Shown in pieces: positions 50,882-58,862 of a DNA stretch of 64,000 nt. Location of the stretch: positions 2,106,403 through 2,170,402 of the forward strand of contig NZ_CM001488.1 in assembly GCF_000233695.2 (NCBI RefSeq), in the 5' to 3' direction. Numbering within the stretch: position 1 is the stretch's first letter; every line of letters begins with the position of its first letter. Both the position numbers and the translations under genes were made by a program. Under the pieces are notes generated by a model. That model was not told the DNA's origin and did no database searches. It saw only the letters and a program-made list of their open reading frames with translations. The DNA comes from Desulfobacter postgatei 2ac9. Its GTDB lineage: Bacteria > Desulfobacterota > Desulfobacteria > Desulfobacterales > Desulfobacteraceae.

Positions 50882-52153
50882 TCAAGCATTTTCACGAAGG
50901 GTCAACAGTTGATGCTTGCCCAAGCGGATATACTGATATAAAGGAATTCTGGCCCTGCATACATAGCCGCAAAGCCCGCACTCTATACAGGATTCCAGAT
51001 CAAACCTGTCTGCAGCCTCTTCATAAAGGTTTGCTTCAAGATACCGTACCAGCAGGTTCACGGGTACATTGGCCGGGCAGATGCGGACACACTCGCCGCA
51101 ATTGACACAGGCATTGTCCGAAAGTTCGGGGATAACATTTCTGTCCTGTACAATGATGGTATCCATATCCGGAACCACGGGATGATGAACCGTATACGTG
51201 GCAAATCCGCGCATGGGTCCTCCGATGATGATCCGGTCCCGTTCATTGATCTGAACATTAAAACAGGAAAATATTTTACTGATGGGTGTGCCTATGGTTG
51301 CCTTGACCCGGTATTTTTTTCCGCCTTTGTCGATCAGGGTGACGATTTTGTCAAACACAGGGTGCCCGGTTTCGTAAGTCCGGGCAAGGGAAACCAGAGC
51401 TTCTGGGCTGACAAAATAGACACCAGCATCTTCAGGGATCGCACCCGGTGAAAGTTCTTTACCCAAATGATCTTTCATCACCATGGCGGGCAGAGTGGAC
51501 GGGTATGTATCTGATGTTCTGAGTACATTAAAACCATCAAGGTCCATCTGTGCTGAAAGATTTTCAGGTACTGTAATGCAGAGCCGGTCGGCACGGGTCA
51601 TCGCTTTCAGAATCTTGGCTCCGGCGACCATCAGTCCCGCATATGCCGTACAGACGAATTGACAGGTGTCACACAATATATCTGTGTCTGCACCTGTCAC
51701 AACAATGGTCCGGATATCATAGTTTGGGTTCGTCAGGGTTGAAACAGGCAATGCTCCGGGAATCTGTCCAAGATAATCGGCTGCAAACTCAAGGGTTTCT
51801 TCCAGATTTGTCTGGGCCCATTGATCATCGCCTTTGATTGCTGGATCGGGCTTGATCAATATATAGGTTGCCTTGTTGCCGAAGTCATCGGAGTAGGAAT
51901 CAAATCCCTTGATCGTACCTGCAACAGGAGACAGTACATAAGGTGTACTATCTTCGTAAAGCTTTAATTTCTGCCCTTTTTTGACAACGTCTCCCGGGCC
52001 GATCAAAGCCTTTTTTGCGCTGTCGATTTCTTCGGACAAAAGAAGGGTAAGACTGCCAGGCACTGCAAGTTCCTCGGCGGATTGCAGGGACGTATCAAGC
52101 ATATCATACGTCAACCTGGGTTTGGATAGAGCGAAAAAAGATCGTTTAATCAT
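50882..52153 (-). CDS. rnfC: Rnf complex subunit C
   Basis: A 423-aa NADH-facing subunit. N-terminal SLBB/barrel segment (GDVVKKGQKLKLYEDS, YVLSPVAGTIKGFD). A NuoF-like FMN/NADH domain follows, where the glycine-rich loop is less clear than usual. An SLBB domain (KVRVKATIGTPI-like region) precedes two Fe-S motifs at the C terminus: CVNCGECVRICPANVP and CIECGLCGYVCRARIP. First of the six core rnf genes; it starts at ATG 52153 and lies downstream of the cytochrome gene. Confidence 0.92.
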   Translation of the reverse strand: MIKRSFFALSKPRLTYDMLDTSLQSAEELAVPGSLTLLLSEEIDSAKKALIGPGDVVKKGQKLKLYEDSTPYVLSPVAGTIKGFDSYSDDFGNKATYILIKPDPAIKGDDQWAQTNLEETLEFAADYLGQIPGALPVSTLTNPNYDIRTIVVTGADTDILCDTCQFVCTAYAGLMVAGAKILKAMTRADRLCITVPENLSAQMDLDGFNVLRTSDTYPSTLPAMVMKDHLGKELSPGAIPEDAGVYFVSPEALVSLARTYETGHPVFDKIVTLIDKGGKKYRVKATIGTPISKIFSCFNVQINERDRIIIGGPMRGFATYTVHHPVVPDMDTIIVQDRNVIPELSDNACVNCGECVRICPANVPVNLLVRYLEANLYEEAADRFDLESCIECGLCGYVCRARIPLYQYIRLGKHQLLTLRENA

Positions 52154-52244
52154 AATTAGTCCTTAAGTGTTGTAAAAATCTTAAGCCAAGCCTAATTTTG
52201 TTCAGATGAATATCCGTCGTTGATATTCGTCATCCTGAAAAAAA

Positions 52245-52610
52245 TTATTGTGCGTGACATGCATTACATTCTACCGGACCCGCACCATAATCTTCATGGC
52301 ACCCCTTGCACTGGGCGTGGAATGCGTCAGCCCTGGACGGCATGCTTTCATCACCTGTTTCCCCATGGCACTCACTGCAGTTGTAGGTCTCGTCATCTTC
52401 AATGTTGTGGTGGCAGTCCAGACAATCTAAAGAATAGTTATCTGTGTGCATGAGGTGTGTGAATAAAACTTTGCCGGCTTTGTTCTGAAACATCAGTCTG
52501 ACTGGATTTTTCGGAACAGGAGGGCAAAAGGACGCGTAACAGACAATCCCTGTGACCAAAAGAACGATCATGATCCATACAGCTATTTTCAGGTCTCGTT
52601 GTGATGTCAT
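52245..52610 (-). CDS. Rnf-associated tetraheme c-type cytochrome
   Basis: A 121-aa membrane-anchored cytochrome. The N-terminal span (IAVWIMIVLLVTGIVCYAS) is an uncleaved anchor or signal. There are four CxxCH haem sites: CLDCH, CSECH, CKGCH and CNACH, with distal His in FTHLMHTDN and DAFHAQ as in class III cytochromes. It precedes rnfC by about 90 bases, the position of the cytochrome found with Rnf in other sulfate reducers and methanogens, so it probably links Rnf with a periplasmic electron pool. Confidence 0.9.
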   Translation of the reverse strand: MTSQRDLKIAVWIMIVLLVTGIVCYASFCPPVPKNPVRLMFQNKAGKVLFTHLMHTDNYSLDCLDCHHNIEDDETYNCSECHGETGDESMPSRADAFHAQCKGCHEDYGAGPVECNACHAQ

Positions 52611-52669
52611 AACTTTTCTCTCAATTTTTTAGGGGTTAGAGTTTAACGACGAACCCACAACTGGAAGCG

Positions 52670-52698
52670 TATATAGTATATTGATTTTAGATTTACAA
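52670..52698 (-). promoter_or_regulatory. Probable sigma70 promoter of the cytochrome-rnf operon
   Basis: On the minus strand TTGTAA (52693-52698), 17 bases, TATATA (52670-52675), about 60 bases before the cytochrome ATG. The match to consensus is moderate. Confidence 0.5.
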
Positions 52699-52741
52699 GG
52701 AAAAAGTGGCGGAAATTTATTTATTACAAAAGGTGTATTTT

Positions 52742-53188
52742 TTAGGAGCGGATCGGATTTTTCTTTCTAACCAGAAACGGTTTATATTTGTCTTTTTTTG
52801 ACATGCCTGCTTGCTTTTTTCTGATGATGAGAAAAGCGACTGCAAACAGTAAAAAACCAAACCCCATGGATAGTGCAGAACTACTCATTTCCAAGACAGG
52901 GGCAAGGGCATCCCCGATAAGTGCACCAATGATGAGCAGGATGATTGGGAATACATAAAGAAAGAAACTTAAAAAAAGCATGGGGGCTGAATGAATGCCC
53001 ACAATCACGTGATCTCCTTCTTCCACGCCAAGGGTGTTTGGAAGGATAATGGTCATTTCTTCGGAAGGGTGATGGCTGACGCCGCAGGAGTCTTTTGACG
53101 CACAGCTTTCGCAGGCTGCTGAACGGGTGGTTTTAATCCAGGCTGTTTCGGGTGTGGCGTGGGTGACAATGCCGTCTTCGGTAATCAT
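52742..53188 (-). CDS. RseC/MucC-family membrane protein
   Basis: A 148-aa protein of the SoxR-reducing RseC family. The Cys cluster SAACESCASKDSCGVSHH near residue 27 and two spans (LFLSFFLYVFPIILLIIGALIG and LSMGFGFLLFAVAFLII) are the family features. The tail is very basic. RseC-like genes are often next to rnf/rsx genes, as here, and may feed electrons or assist the complex. It lies upstream of the cytochrome gene on the same strand, with the promoter between them. Confidence 0.9.
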   Translation of the reverse strand: MITEDGIVTHATPETAWIKTTRSAACESCASKDSCGVSHHPSEEMTIILPNTLGVEEGDHVIVGIHSAPMLFLSFFLYVFPIILLIIGALIGDALAPVLEMSSSALSMGFGFLLFAVAFLIIRKKQAGMSKKDKYKPFLVRKKNPIRS

Positions 53189-53295
53189 GATGTACTCTTA
53201 TGTAATAGGGTTAGTGGTGACAAATTAAAGCTGTTAGGGAACTCAGGTAGTGTTGTATTCATGTCTGCCAGGCTCGCTGCTTTATTATGATAAGG

Positions 53296-53592
53296 TCAGC
53301 CAAAAATATCAATCCGGCTGCCCTGTGGGCCCTGAAGCGGTTGGGCCTGATAGGTTTGCTGAGCAAACAACTGTTCTTCGTTTTGTTTAACCGGCTCTTC
53401 TGTGTTTTCAGCCTGCAGTTCTAACGCTTGTTGTGTGATGTTGACCTGAAAGGCTTCCTGAGTGGTCTGGGTGCTTTCCGTATTTGTTTTAACATCTTGT
53501 TTTTCCTTAAGATTGTTCTGGATATCAGCCGTGTCTGCCGTTAGTGTATTGGCTGTATAGGCGTTCATTCCCTGAATACTTTTAATATCCAT
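53296..53592 (-). CDS. Small Gln/Glu-rich protein, unknown function
   Basis: A 98-aa hydrophilic protein with no membrane span, rich in Gln, Thr and Glu (NNLKEKQDVKTNTESTQTTQ; EEPVKQNEEQLFAQQ). It is likely disordered. AAAGGAC before the ATG supports translation. It resembles small proteins found beside flagellar or motility genes in related bacteria only in composition. No family is claimed. Confidence 0.6.
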   Translation of the reverse strand: MDIKSIQGMNAYTANTLTADTADIQNNLKEKQDVKTNTESTQTTQEAFQVNITQQALELQAENTEEPVKQNEEQLFAQQTYQAQPLQGPQGSRIDIFG

Positions 53593-53678
53593 TGGCGTCC
53601 TTTCTTTGCTTTGTTTTTTTATTCAAGTTAACAATAATCTTAGGGGTAGAGGATGTCAAATTTTTTTATTAAAATTGC

Positions 53679-53707
53679 TTGACAAAGAAATTTGGTTGGT
53701 ATATAAC
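53679..53707 (+). promoter_or_regulatory. Sigma70 promoter of tRNA-Asn
   Basis: TTGACA at 53679-53684, 17 bases, TATAAC at 53702-53707, 27 bases before the tRNA 5' end. Near-consensus. Confidence 0.8.
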
Positions 53708-53734
53708 GCACAAGTCTTGATTGAGAGACGCTGC

Positions 53735-53810
53735 TCCCCAGTAGCTCAGTTGGCAGAGCGAGTGGCTGTTAACCACTAAGTCCGCGGTTCAAGTCCGTGC
53801 TGGGGAGCCA
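53735..53810 (+). tRNA. tRNA-Asn (anticodon GTT)
   Basis: A 76-base cloverleaf with an encoded CCA. Acceptor TCCCCAG/CTGGGGA; D arm GCTCAGTTGGCAGAGC; anticodon stem AGTGG/CCACT with loop CTGTTAA (GTT); T arm with TTCAAGT loop. It is a single tRNA with its own promoter and terminator. Confidence 0.97.
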
Positions 53811-53825
53811 ACCCAAAAGATGATT

Positions 53826-53862
53826 ATCCCGACAATCTAAAGTTGTCGGGATTTTTGTTTTT
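53826..53862 (+). terminator. Terminator after tRNA-Asn
   Basis: CCCGACAA and TTGTCGGG form an 8-bp stem with a 7-base loop, followed by ATTTTTGTTTTT. Confidence 0.92.
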
Positions 53863-53895
53863 GTGCCTCCCATATTCAAATATTCAAAAAAACAA

Positions 53896-53924
53896 TTGAC
53901 ATCTCAGATTTTGTTTTTTAAATT
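53896..53924 (+). promoter_or_regulatory. Sigma70 promoter of the DUF2325 gene
   Basis: TTGACA at 53896-53901, 17 bases, TAAATT at 53919-53924, about 50 bases before the ATG. Confidence 0.6.
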
Positions 53925-53974
53925 ATTAAAAATAAGCCATAAATAACTTATGTTTCTTATCGGAGATTTGTTTG

Positions 53975-55195
53975 ATGAATACAGGGAAGTGGTTTTTAAA
54001 TATTTGGGAAATTGAACGTAATTTTAAATGTCCCGTGATTGGAGCCATGTTGTCTGTGGACAAGCATAAAGATATTCTTAAGAAATGCGGATGGGATGTC
54101 AGCGGTCTCAAGCCCTATGAATACCACTCTTATCTTATGGGATCCATGGGAGATGAAAATGCGGTGTCCGTCAAGACAAACAACTATATCCGGCATCAGG
54201 CCGGAAAATATATGAAGCAGATTGCAGCCCTTTACAAAAAAAAAGATGCAAAGGGCGTAAGATCCTTATGGTATGACTATTCGGCCCGGGGTATCATCGG
54301 GCCGGTAATGTATGCCATTGTTTCCCATAGGGATACGAATGTTAAGTTGCTTCAGGATATCCATGGTGAAGTTCATATGATTTCCCATGCCAATATGACT
54401 GAAATTTTTAGTATCCGGCGCAAGCTGGAAACTGTTGATCAGATCCTGGATCGAGAAAAGAACAAAAGTTATGAAAAAGGCAAAAAAATTCGGGACCTGG
54501 TCAGTCAGTTAAAGCAGGCAAGTGAAGAAAAGAGTTTTCTTGCAAGGGAAAACGTTTGGCTCAAAAAGAAACTTGAGGCACTTGAACACCAAATCGTTTT
54601 GCATGAGCCGTCAGGCCCTGAATTGAATCGCGATATTGAGCGTCTTGAACAGGAATTGATCAGCCAAAGGGATGAGACGCTTCGGGCGGAACGGGAGAAA
54701 AAACAACTTGAGATTCAATTATTCAGTACCAGAAATGAGAACTCAATACTCAAGAAAGAGTTTGCACAGCTCTCTTCGGTCTTTGCCCCCGGGACGGATA
54801 ATTTACACACCTGCCGAAAATCTGGAAATTGTCCCGTAACAGGAGACTGCCCCGGCGAGGATTGTCCAAGGCGACGCCTGTGCGCCAGACGGATCTTTAT
54901 GATAGGTGGAATTACGAAAATGAAATCCTACTACCGGCAGATTGTTGAAAAGGCCGGGGGAGAATTTGACTATCATGACGGTTATCTTAAAAATAGCAGT
55001 GAGGATCTTGCTGCTAAAGTCAGACGATGTGATGTTGTTGTATGCCCAGTAAGCTGCAACAGTCATAATGCCTGTTTAAAGGTCAAGAATTTGTGTACAC
55101 GGTACAATAAAGAGTTGAAAATTTTAAATAGCGCAAGCCTTTCAGCCGTTACTAAAGCGTTGATTGTTCCCGATGATACCGTAAATATCAATTAG
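53975..55195 (+). CDS. DUF2325 protein with coiled coil and cysteine cluster
   Basis: 406 aa. Residues 1-160 form a helical N-terminal domain of unknown type. Residues 160-270 are a long coiled coil (REKNKSYEKGKKIRDLVSQL; ERLEQELISQRDETLRAERE). A Cys-rich link (CRKSGNCPVTGDCPGEDCP, then RRRLCARR) follows. The C-terminal 100 residues are DUF2325 (IFMIGGITKMKSYYRQIVEKAGGEFDYHDG; VVVCPVSCNSHNACLKVKNLC). The fold is probably metal- or nucleotide-linked; function unknown. ATG at 53975 follows GGAG. It stands alone after the tRNA gene, with its own promoter. Confidence 0.85.
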   Translation: MNTGKWFLNIWEIERNFKCPVIGAMLSVDKHKDILKKCGWDVSGLKPYEYHSYLMGSMGDENAVSVKTNNYIRHQAGKYMKQIAALYKKKDAKGVRSLWYDYSARGIIGPVMYAIVSHRDTNVKLLQDIHGEVHMISHANMTEIFSIRRKLETVDQILDREKNKSYEKGKKIRDLVSQLKQASEEKSFLARENVWLKKKLEALEHQIVLHEPSGPELNRDIERLEQELISQRDETLRAEREKKQLEIQLFSTRNENSILKKEFAQLSSVFAPGTDNLHTCRKSGNCPVTGDCPGEDCPRRRLCARRIFMIGGITKMKSYYRQIVEKAGGEFDYHDGYLKNSSEDLAAKVRRCDVVVCPVSCNSHNACLKVKNLCTRYNKELKILNSASLSAVTKALIVPDDTVNIN

Positions 55196-55267
55196 TGTTT
55201 GACAGGGCGCAATAAACAGCATATCTCGGCCTTTAGCAGTGGGCATATTTGCAAAACAAATGATATC

Positions 55268-55297
55268 TTGACATTTTTTCAATTAGGGAAATTATAT
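55268..55297 (+). promoter_or_regulatory. Sigma70 promoter of the two-component genes
   Basis: TTGACA at 55268-55273, 18 bases, TTATAT at 55292-55297, about 54 bases before the kinase start. Confidence 0.5.
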
Positions 55298-55350
55298 GTT
55301 ATTTTTGTCCTGCACAAAAGGCGCGTCCCATACTGAATGAAGAGCGATCC

Positions 55351-56367
55351 ATGCAGATTCTGAACCCTTCCCGGTGGTATCTTCACCCGGTGTTTATTTT
55401 TGCCTGTTCCATTTTTGCCCTTGCCACATTTCTGGTCCTGACGGTCAGCCTTTACATGGAGATCCGTTCTGCCCTCGAGATTGTGATGCTCAAGTTCAAC
55501 ATTGAGCCCCAGGCTATTTTCCCTTCCAAAACAGGGATGACAATACTTGTCTTAAGCCTTTTGATTTTCGTGGTTCTGGCCGGCATTTTTTTAGCGTTTA
55601 TATATTATCAGAAAACCGTGAACCTGTTCCGGCTCCAGCACAATTTTATCTATAATTTCACCCATGAACTGAAAACGCCTGTCACTTCTCTCCGACTTTA
55701 TCTTGAAACCTTTATCCGCCACCCCCTGGATCCCGAAGATGTAAAAAAATACAGTGCGGATATGCTCAAGGATATTGACCGGCTTACGGAAAACATAGAC
55801 AGGATCCTTAACCTGGCACGCATAGAGAGCCAGAATTTTGGATCAAAAGTGACTCGGGAAAACCTTGTGGTGTTTTTAAAGACGTTTTGCCGGAAAAATG
55901 CGTCTCTCTTCAGGGGTCTTGATGTAAGGATTAAAAATCCGTCAGGGGGCAGATTTGAATACCCTGTAAACGCCTTTTTATTGGATATTCTACTGACCAA
56001 TATTTTTTCAAATGCCATCCGATACAATGAAAGCCGTACACCCTGTCTGACCATTTTGTTTAAAAGTTACTTGCAGAAAGTGACCATAGATTTTATTGAT
56101 AATGGTATAGGTGTGAATAAAGAGGATGCAAAAAAAATTTTCCGAAAATTTTACCAGGGGGACAGGAACAATAACCAGACCAATACAGGGTCGGGTCTCG
56201 GGTTGTATCTTGTATCAAGTATTGCTGCAATTCATGGTTGGCGGGCCTCGGTTTCCAGTGAAGGTAAAGGAAAAGGCGCAAAATTTACCATTACCATCCC
56301 CCGGGCAAGCATTGCCAGCGTCAGAGATAAAGAGTTATGGAAACGGTTGAAAAAAAACGTGTTTTGA
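55351..56367 (+). CDS. Sensor histidine kinase, two spans
   Basis: A 338-aa kinase with two membrane spans (about 14-36 and 62-86) around a very short periplasmic part, so it probably senses through the membrane or a partner. HisKA has His105 (NFTHELKTPVTSLRLYLET), and the ATPase has NAIRYNES (N box), DNGIGVN (G1) and GSGLGLYLVSS (G2). No HAMP. It overlaps the response regulator gene by 31 bases, so the pair is co-translated. Confidence 0.92.
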   Translation: MQILNPSRWYLHPVFIFACSIFALATFLVLTVSLYMEIRSALEIVMLKFNIEPQAIFPSKTGMTILVLSLLIFVVLAGIFLAFIYYQKTVNLFRLQHNFIYNFTHELKTPVTSLRLYLETFIRHPLDPEDVKKYSADMLKDIDRLTENIDRILNLARIESQNFGSKVTRENLVVFLKTFCRKNASLFRGLDVRIKNPSGGRFEYPVNAFLLDILLTNIFSNAIRYNESRTPCLTILFKSYLQKVTIDFIDNGIGVNKEDAKKIFRKFYQGDRNNNQTNTGSGLGLYLVSSIAAIHGWRASVSSEGKGKGAKFTITIPRASIASVRDKELWKRLKKNVF

Positions 56368-57077
56368 TCATAGAGGATGAATCCCATATTGCCGAGGGGA
56401 TTAAGCTGAACCTCACCCTCCAGGGATATGCGGCCAAAGTGGCTGTAGACGGGATTGAAGGCCTTGAAAAATGGCGTGCCTGGGACCCTGATCTTATTGT
56501 TCTGGACATTATGCTGCCCATGGTTGACGGGTTTTCCATTCTCCAGACCATCCGCCGGGAGGATGAAAAAATCCCTGTGCTGATTTTATCGGCCCGGGGG
56601 GACACCCGGGATAAGGTTCGGGGGTTGAAATACGGGGTGGATGATTACCTGTCTAAGCCCTTTGATCTTGAAGAATTTCTTTTGCGTGTGGAGCGTCTTG
56701 TCAAACGCAAGGAATGGTATGAACCGCCCGGAAAAGAGAGAAGAAAATCAGGCTGTCCTTTATTTGAAGGCACCGCCTATTCCTTTGGGACAAACCACAT
56801 TGATTTTGTAACATCAACGGCCCGGTGTGCAGCCGGTGAAGTGGTCCTGACCGAGCAGGAGATCACCTTGCTGCGGATTTTTATTGCCCATCAGGGAAAA
56901 CCCCTGTCCCGGAAAATGCTTCTAAAAGCCGGATGGGGATATGCCAGGGACACCTCCACCCGGACCGTGGACAACTTTATTGTCAGATTCAGAAAATATT
57001 TTGAATCCAAGCCCAAGTCCCCGGTCTATTTTAAAAGCCGCAGATCCGTAGGTTATATTTTTGAACCCGGGGAATAA
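56337..57077 (+). CDS. OmpR-family response regulator
   Basis: A 246-aa regulator: receiver with Asp57 (IVLDIMLPMVDGF) and Lys in YLSKPFDLEEFLLRVERLV, a somewhat long linker (about 120-150), and a winged-helix domain (LTEQEITLLRIFIAHQGKPLS, RTVDNFIVRFRKYFE, RSVGYIFEPGE). The start ATG lies inside the kinase gene. No target operator could be picked. It converges with the DUF6178 gene with only five bases between stops. Confidence 0.93.
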   Translation: METVEKKRVLIIEDESHIAEGIKLNLTLQGYAAKVAVDGIEGLEKWRAWDPDLIVLDIMLPMVDGFSILQTIRREDEKIPVLILSARGDTRDKVRGLKYGVDDYLSKPFDLEEFLLRVERLVKRKEWYEPPGKERRKSGCPLFEGTAYSFGTNHIDFVTSTARCAAGEVVLTEQEITLLRIFIAHQGKPLSRKMLLKAGWGYARDTSTRTVDNFIVRFRKYFESKPKSPVYFKSRRSVGYIFEPGE

Positions 57078-57082
57078 AATCT

Positions 57083-58858
57083 TTAATCCTGTCCTGTCAG
57101 AAGGAACATAGGCATAAACCGGGGATCCAGGTCTTGTGTCCGGACATGGCCGTATTCCGACTCCAGTTCCTGCAAAAGTCTGTACAAAATGCCCTGGAGC
57201 GCTGTGGGCAGATCTGCTTCATGCATGCCGGATGCCTGCGCTGCCCATAATCCCAGATCCTTTGCCTGGGTATCGCCGATGGTCCCATCCGGATTAAAAA
57301 GCTGGGAAAAGAAATCTTTAAATTCAGAAATTTCAATGGGCGCAAGACTCAATGCTTTTGACCTGTTCAGCCCCAAACGGTCACGGACCCACAGAGTCAG
57401 GATCATGCTTTTGTATGTGAGTACCCCAAAGGTGAAGGTGGCAATGTCCACATCCAGGCGGTTGAGAAAATCATCCAAACTAATGATTTCATCCAGTTGC
57501 CGCCGGGTGGACCTGATATCGGAAAGGCCGGCAAAGTTCCGGTACAAGACCTTGTCGGCATAGTTGGCAAAAAACATGGGCCGCTGAACCATGAGCCCCC
57601 CAATGATGCCCAGGTAAGATTCCCCCAGAAAACTTAAGGGCAGGTTTTTGGTTCCGATAAAGCTTGTCTCATACCATTTGCGTGCCGTGGCCTGAAGCCT
57701 TGCACCTTCCCGGCTTCCGGTTCTGAAAATATCTTCAAGAAAATATTTTTTGATCAAATCCACGGCGGTTTCCACGCGGGACTTGGAGCCGTCCATAAGC
57801 ACCTCAAGACCTAAACTTAAGGTCGACATGGTTTTTTCAAGGGGCTTTTCAATGGATTCCAGATTCCTGATTTTGATCCGGTCGGCACTGATGACTTTGT
57901 TGATCAGGGCGGCAAGCTCGCTGTCAAGGTCCAAAATCCCGCCTTGCGCAATGATTTGTTCCAAGGTTTTTACAAACAGGTTGTCGCCTTTTAAAAACTG
58001 GGCGAAAAACATAGGCGGCATGGGAATATCCGGATCAAGTACCTGGGTTTCACTGGTGGCGACTGCAGGTCTGGGTCTTAAGTTTTTCCCGGCGATGGGC
58101 TGGTAAATTCCAATGGCCTCGTGAGCCGGTAAAAAACCTTTTTCCGCAAGTCTGATGTTTTTTTGCCGGAACTGCTCTTCCTCTGCTTCAGCGGGCAGAA
58201 TACTTAAGGTCTCAAGGAACAGGCCGTGGAGAACCGACAGGTCCATTTCGGCAAGTTTTTTTAACATCTGTTCGATTAATTCCGGCGCATCATCCGGCAA
58301 ACCATTCTCTCGGAGAGTATTCTGGGGAAAAAGTTCTCCTTCGGGATCTTCCTCTGGGCCCGATTGCTGATCAGGAAATCTGAAATAAAATTTATCATCC
58401 AGGGTGATGTAATCGTCAAAATCCTCGGGCGGCAGTTCATCGTGTTCCCGGATAAAAACATGCATCTTTTGTGACAGATAATATTCCACAAACTCTGGTT
58501 TTTCGTTGATGGCCCAGCGCAGAAGCCGTTGGGGATCGGCTTTGAACAGAAGGGAAAACACCTGGGTCATCATATGGGTATTCAGCCGGTCATCATCCCA
58601 GACCTCCACGTCAAGGATATACTCCCACTGGCTGGATGCGGCCAGCGCCAGAACCGGAATGAAATCATGGACCCCGATTTTATGCATCAGGTAGTACAGG
58701 TCCTGATCCGGGAAGGACTGGATCAAGGTGGCAGGGGAGGGGGCTTCCAGGATCATGTCAAGGGCTTGGGCGCCTTCACTGAAAAGGATGTCCCGGCGCA
58801 TTTTCTGTAACTTCAGTTCTTTTCTGGCTTTATTGGCCAGTTGATAATCGTTGTTCAT
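57083..58858 (-). CDS. DUF6178 family protein
   Basis: A 591-aa soluble, mainly helical protein that I recognise as DUF6178, a family seen mainly in sulfate reducers. It begins MNNDYQLANKARKELKLQK. Characteristic stretches are SFPDQDLYYLMHKIGVHDFIPVLALA near 55 and LSFLGESYLGIIGGLMVQRPMFFANY near 430. An acidic loop (EEDPEGELFPQNT) lies near 180. Function unknown. ATG at 58858 was chosen; a longer frame overlaps the upstream radical SAM gene. Tightly packed after that gene on the same strand. Confidence 0.8.
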   Translation of the reverse strand: MNNDYQLANKARKELKLQKMRRDILFSEGAQALDMILEAPSPATLIQSFPDQDLYYLMHKIGVHDFIPVLALAASSQWEYILDVEVWDDDRLNTHMMTQVFSLLFKADPQRLLRWAINEKPEFVEYYLSQKMHVFIREHDELPPEDFDDYITLDDKFYFRFPDQQSGPEEDPEGELFPQNTLRENGLPDDAPELIEQMLKKLAEMDLSVLHGLFLETLSILPAEAEEEQFRQKNIRLAEKGFLPAHEAIGIYQPIAGKNLRPRPAVATSETQVLDPDIPMPPMFFAQFLKGDNLFVKTLEQIIAQGGILDLDSELAALINKVISADRIKIRNLESIEKPLEKTMSTLSLGLEVLMDGSKSRVETAVDLIKKYFLEDIFRTGSREGARLQATARKWYETSFIGTKNLPLSFLGESYLGIIGGLMVQRPMFFANYADKVLYRNFAGLSDIRSTRRQLDEIISLDDFLNRLDVDIATFTFGVLTYKSMILTLWVRDRLGLNRSKALSLAPIEISEFKDFFSQLFNPDGTIGDTQAKDLGLWAAQASGMHEADLPTALQGILYRLLQELESEYGHVRTQDLDPRFMPMFLLTGQD

Positions 58859-58862
58859 ATAT

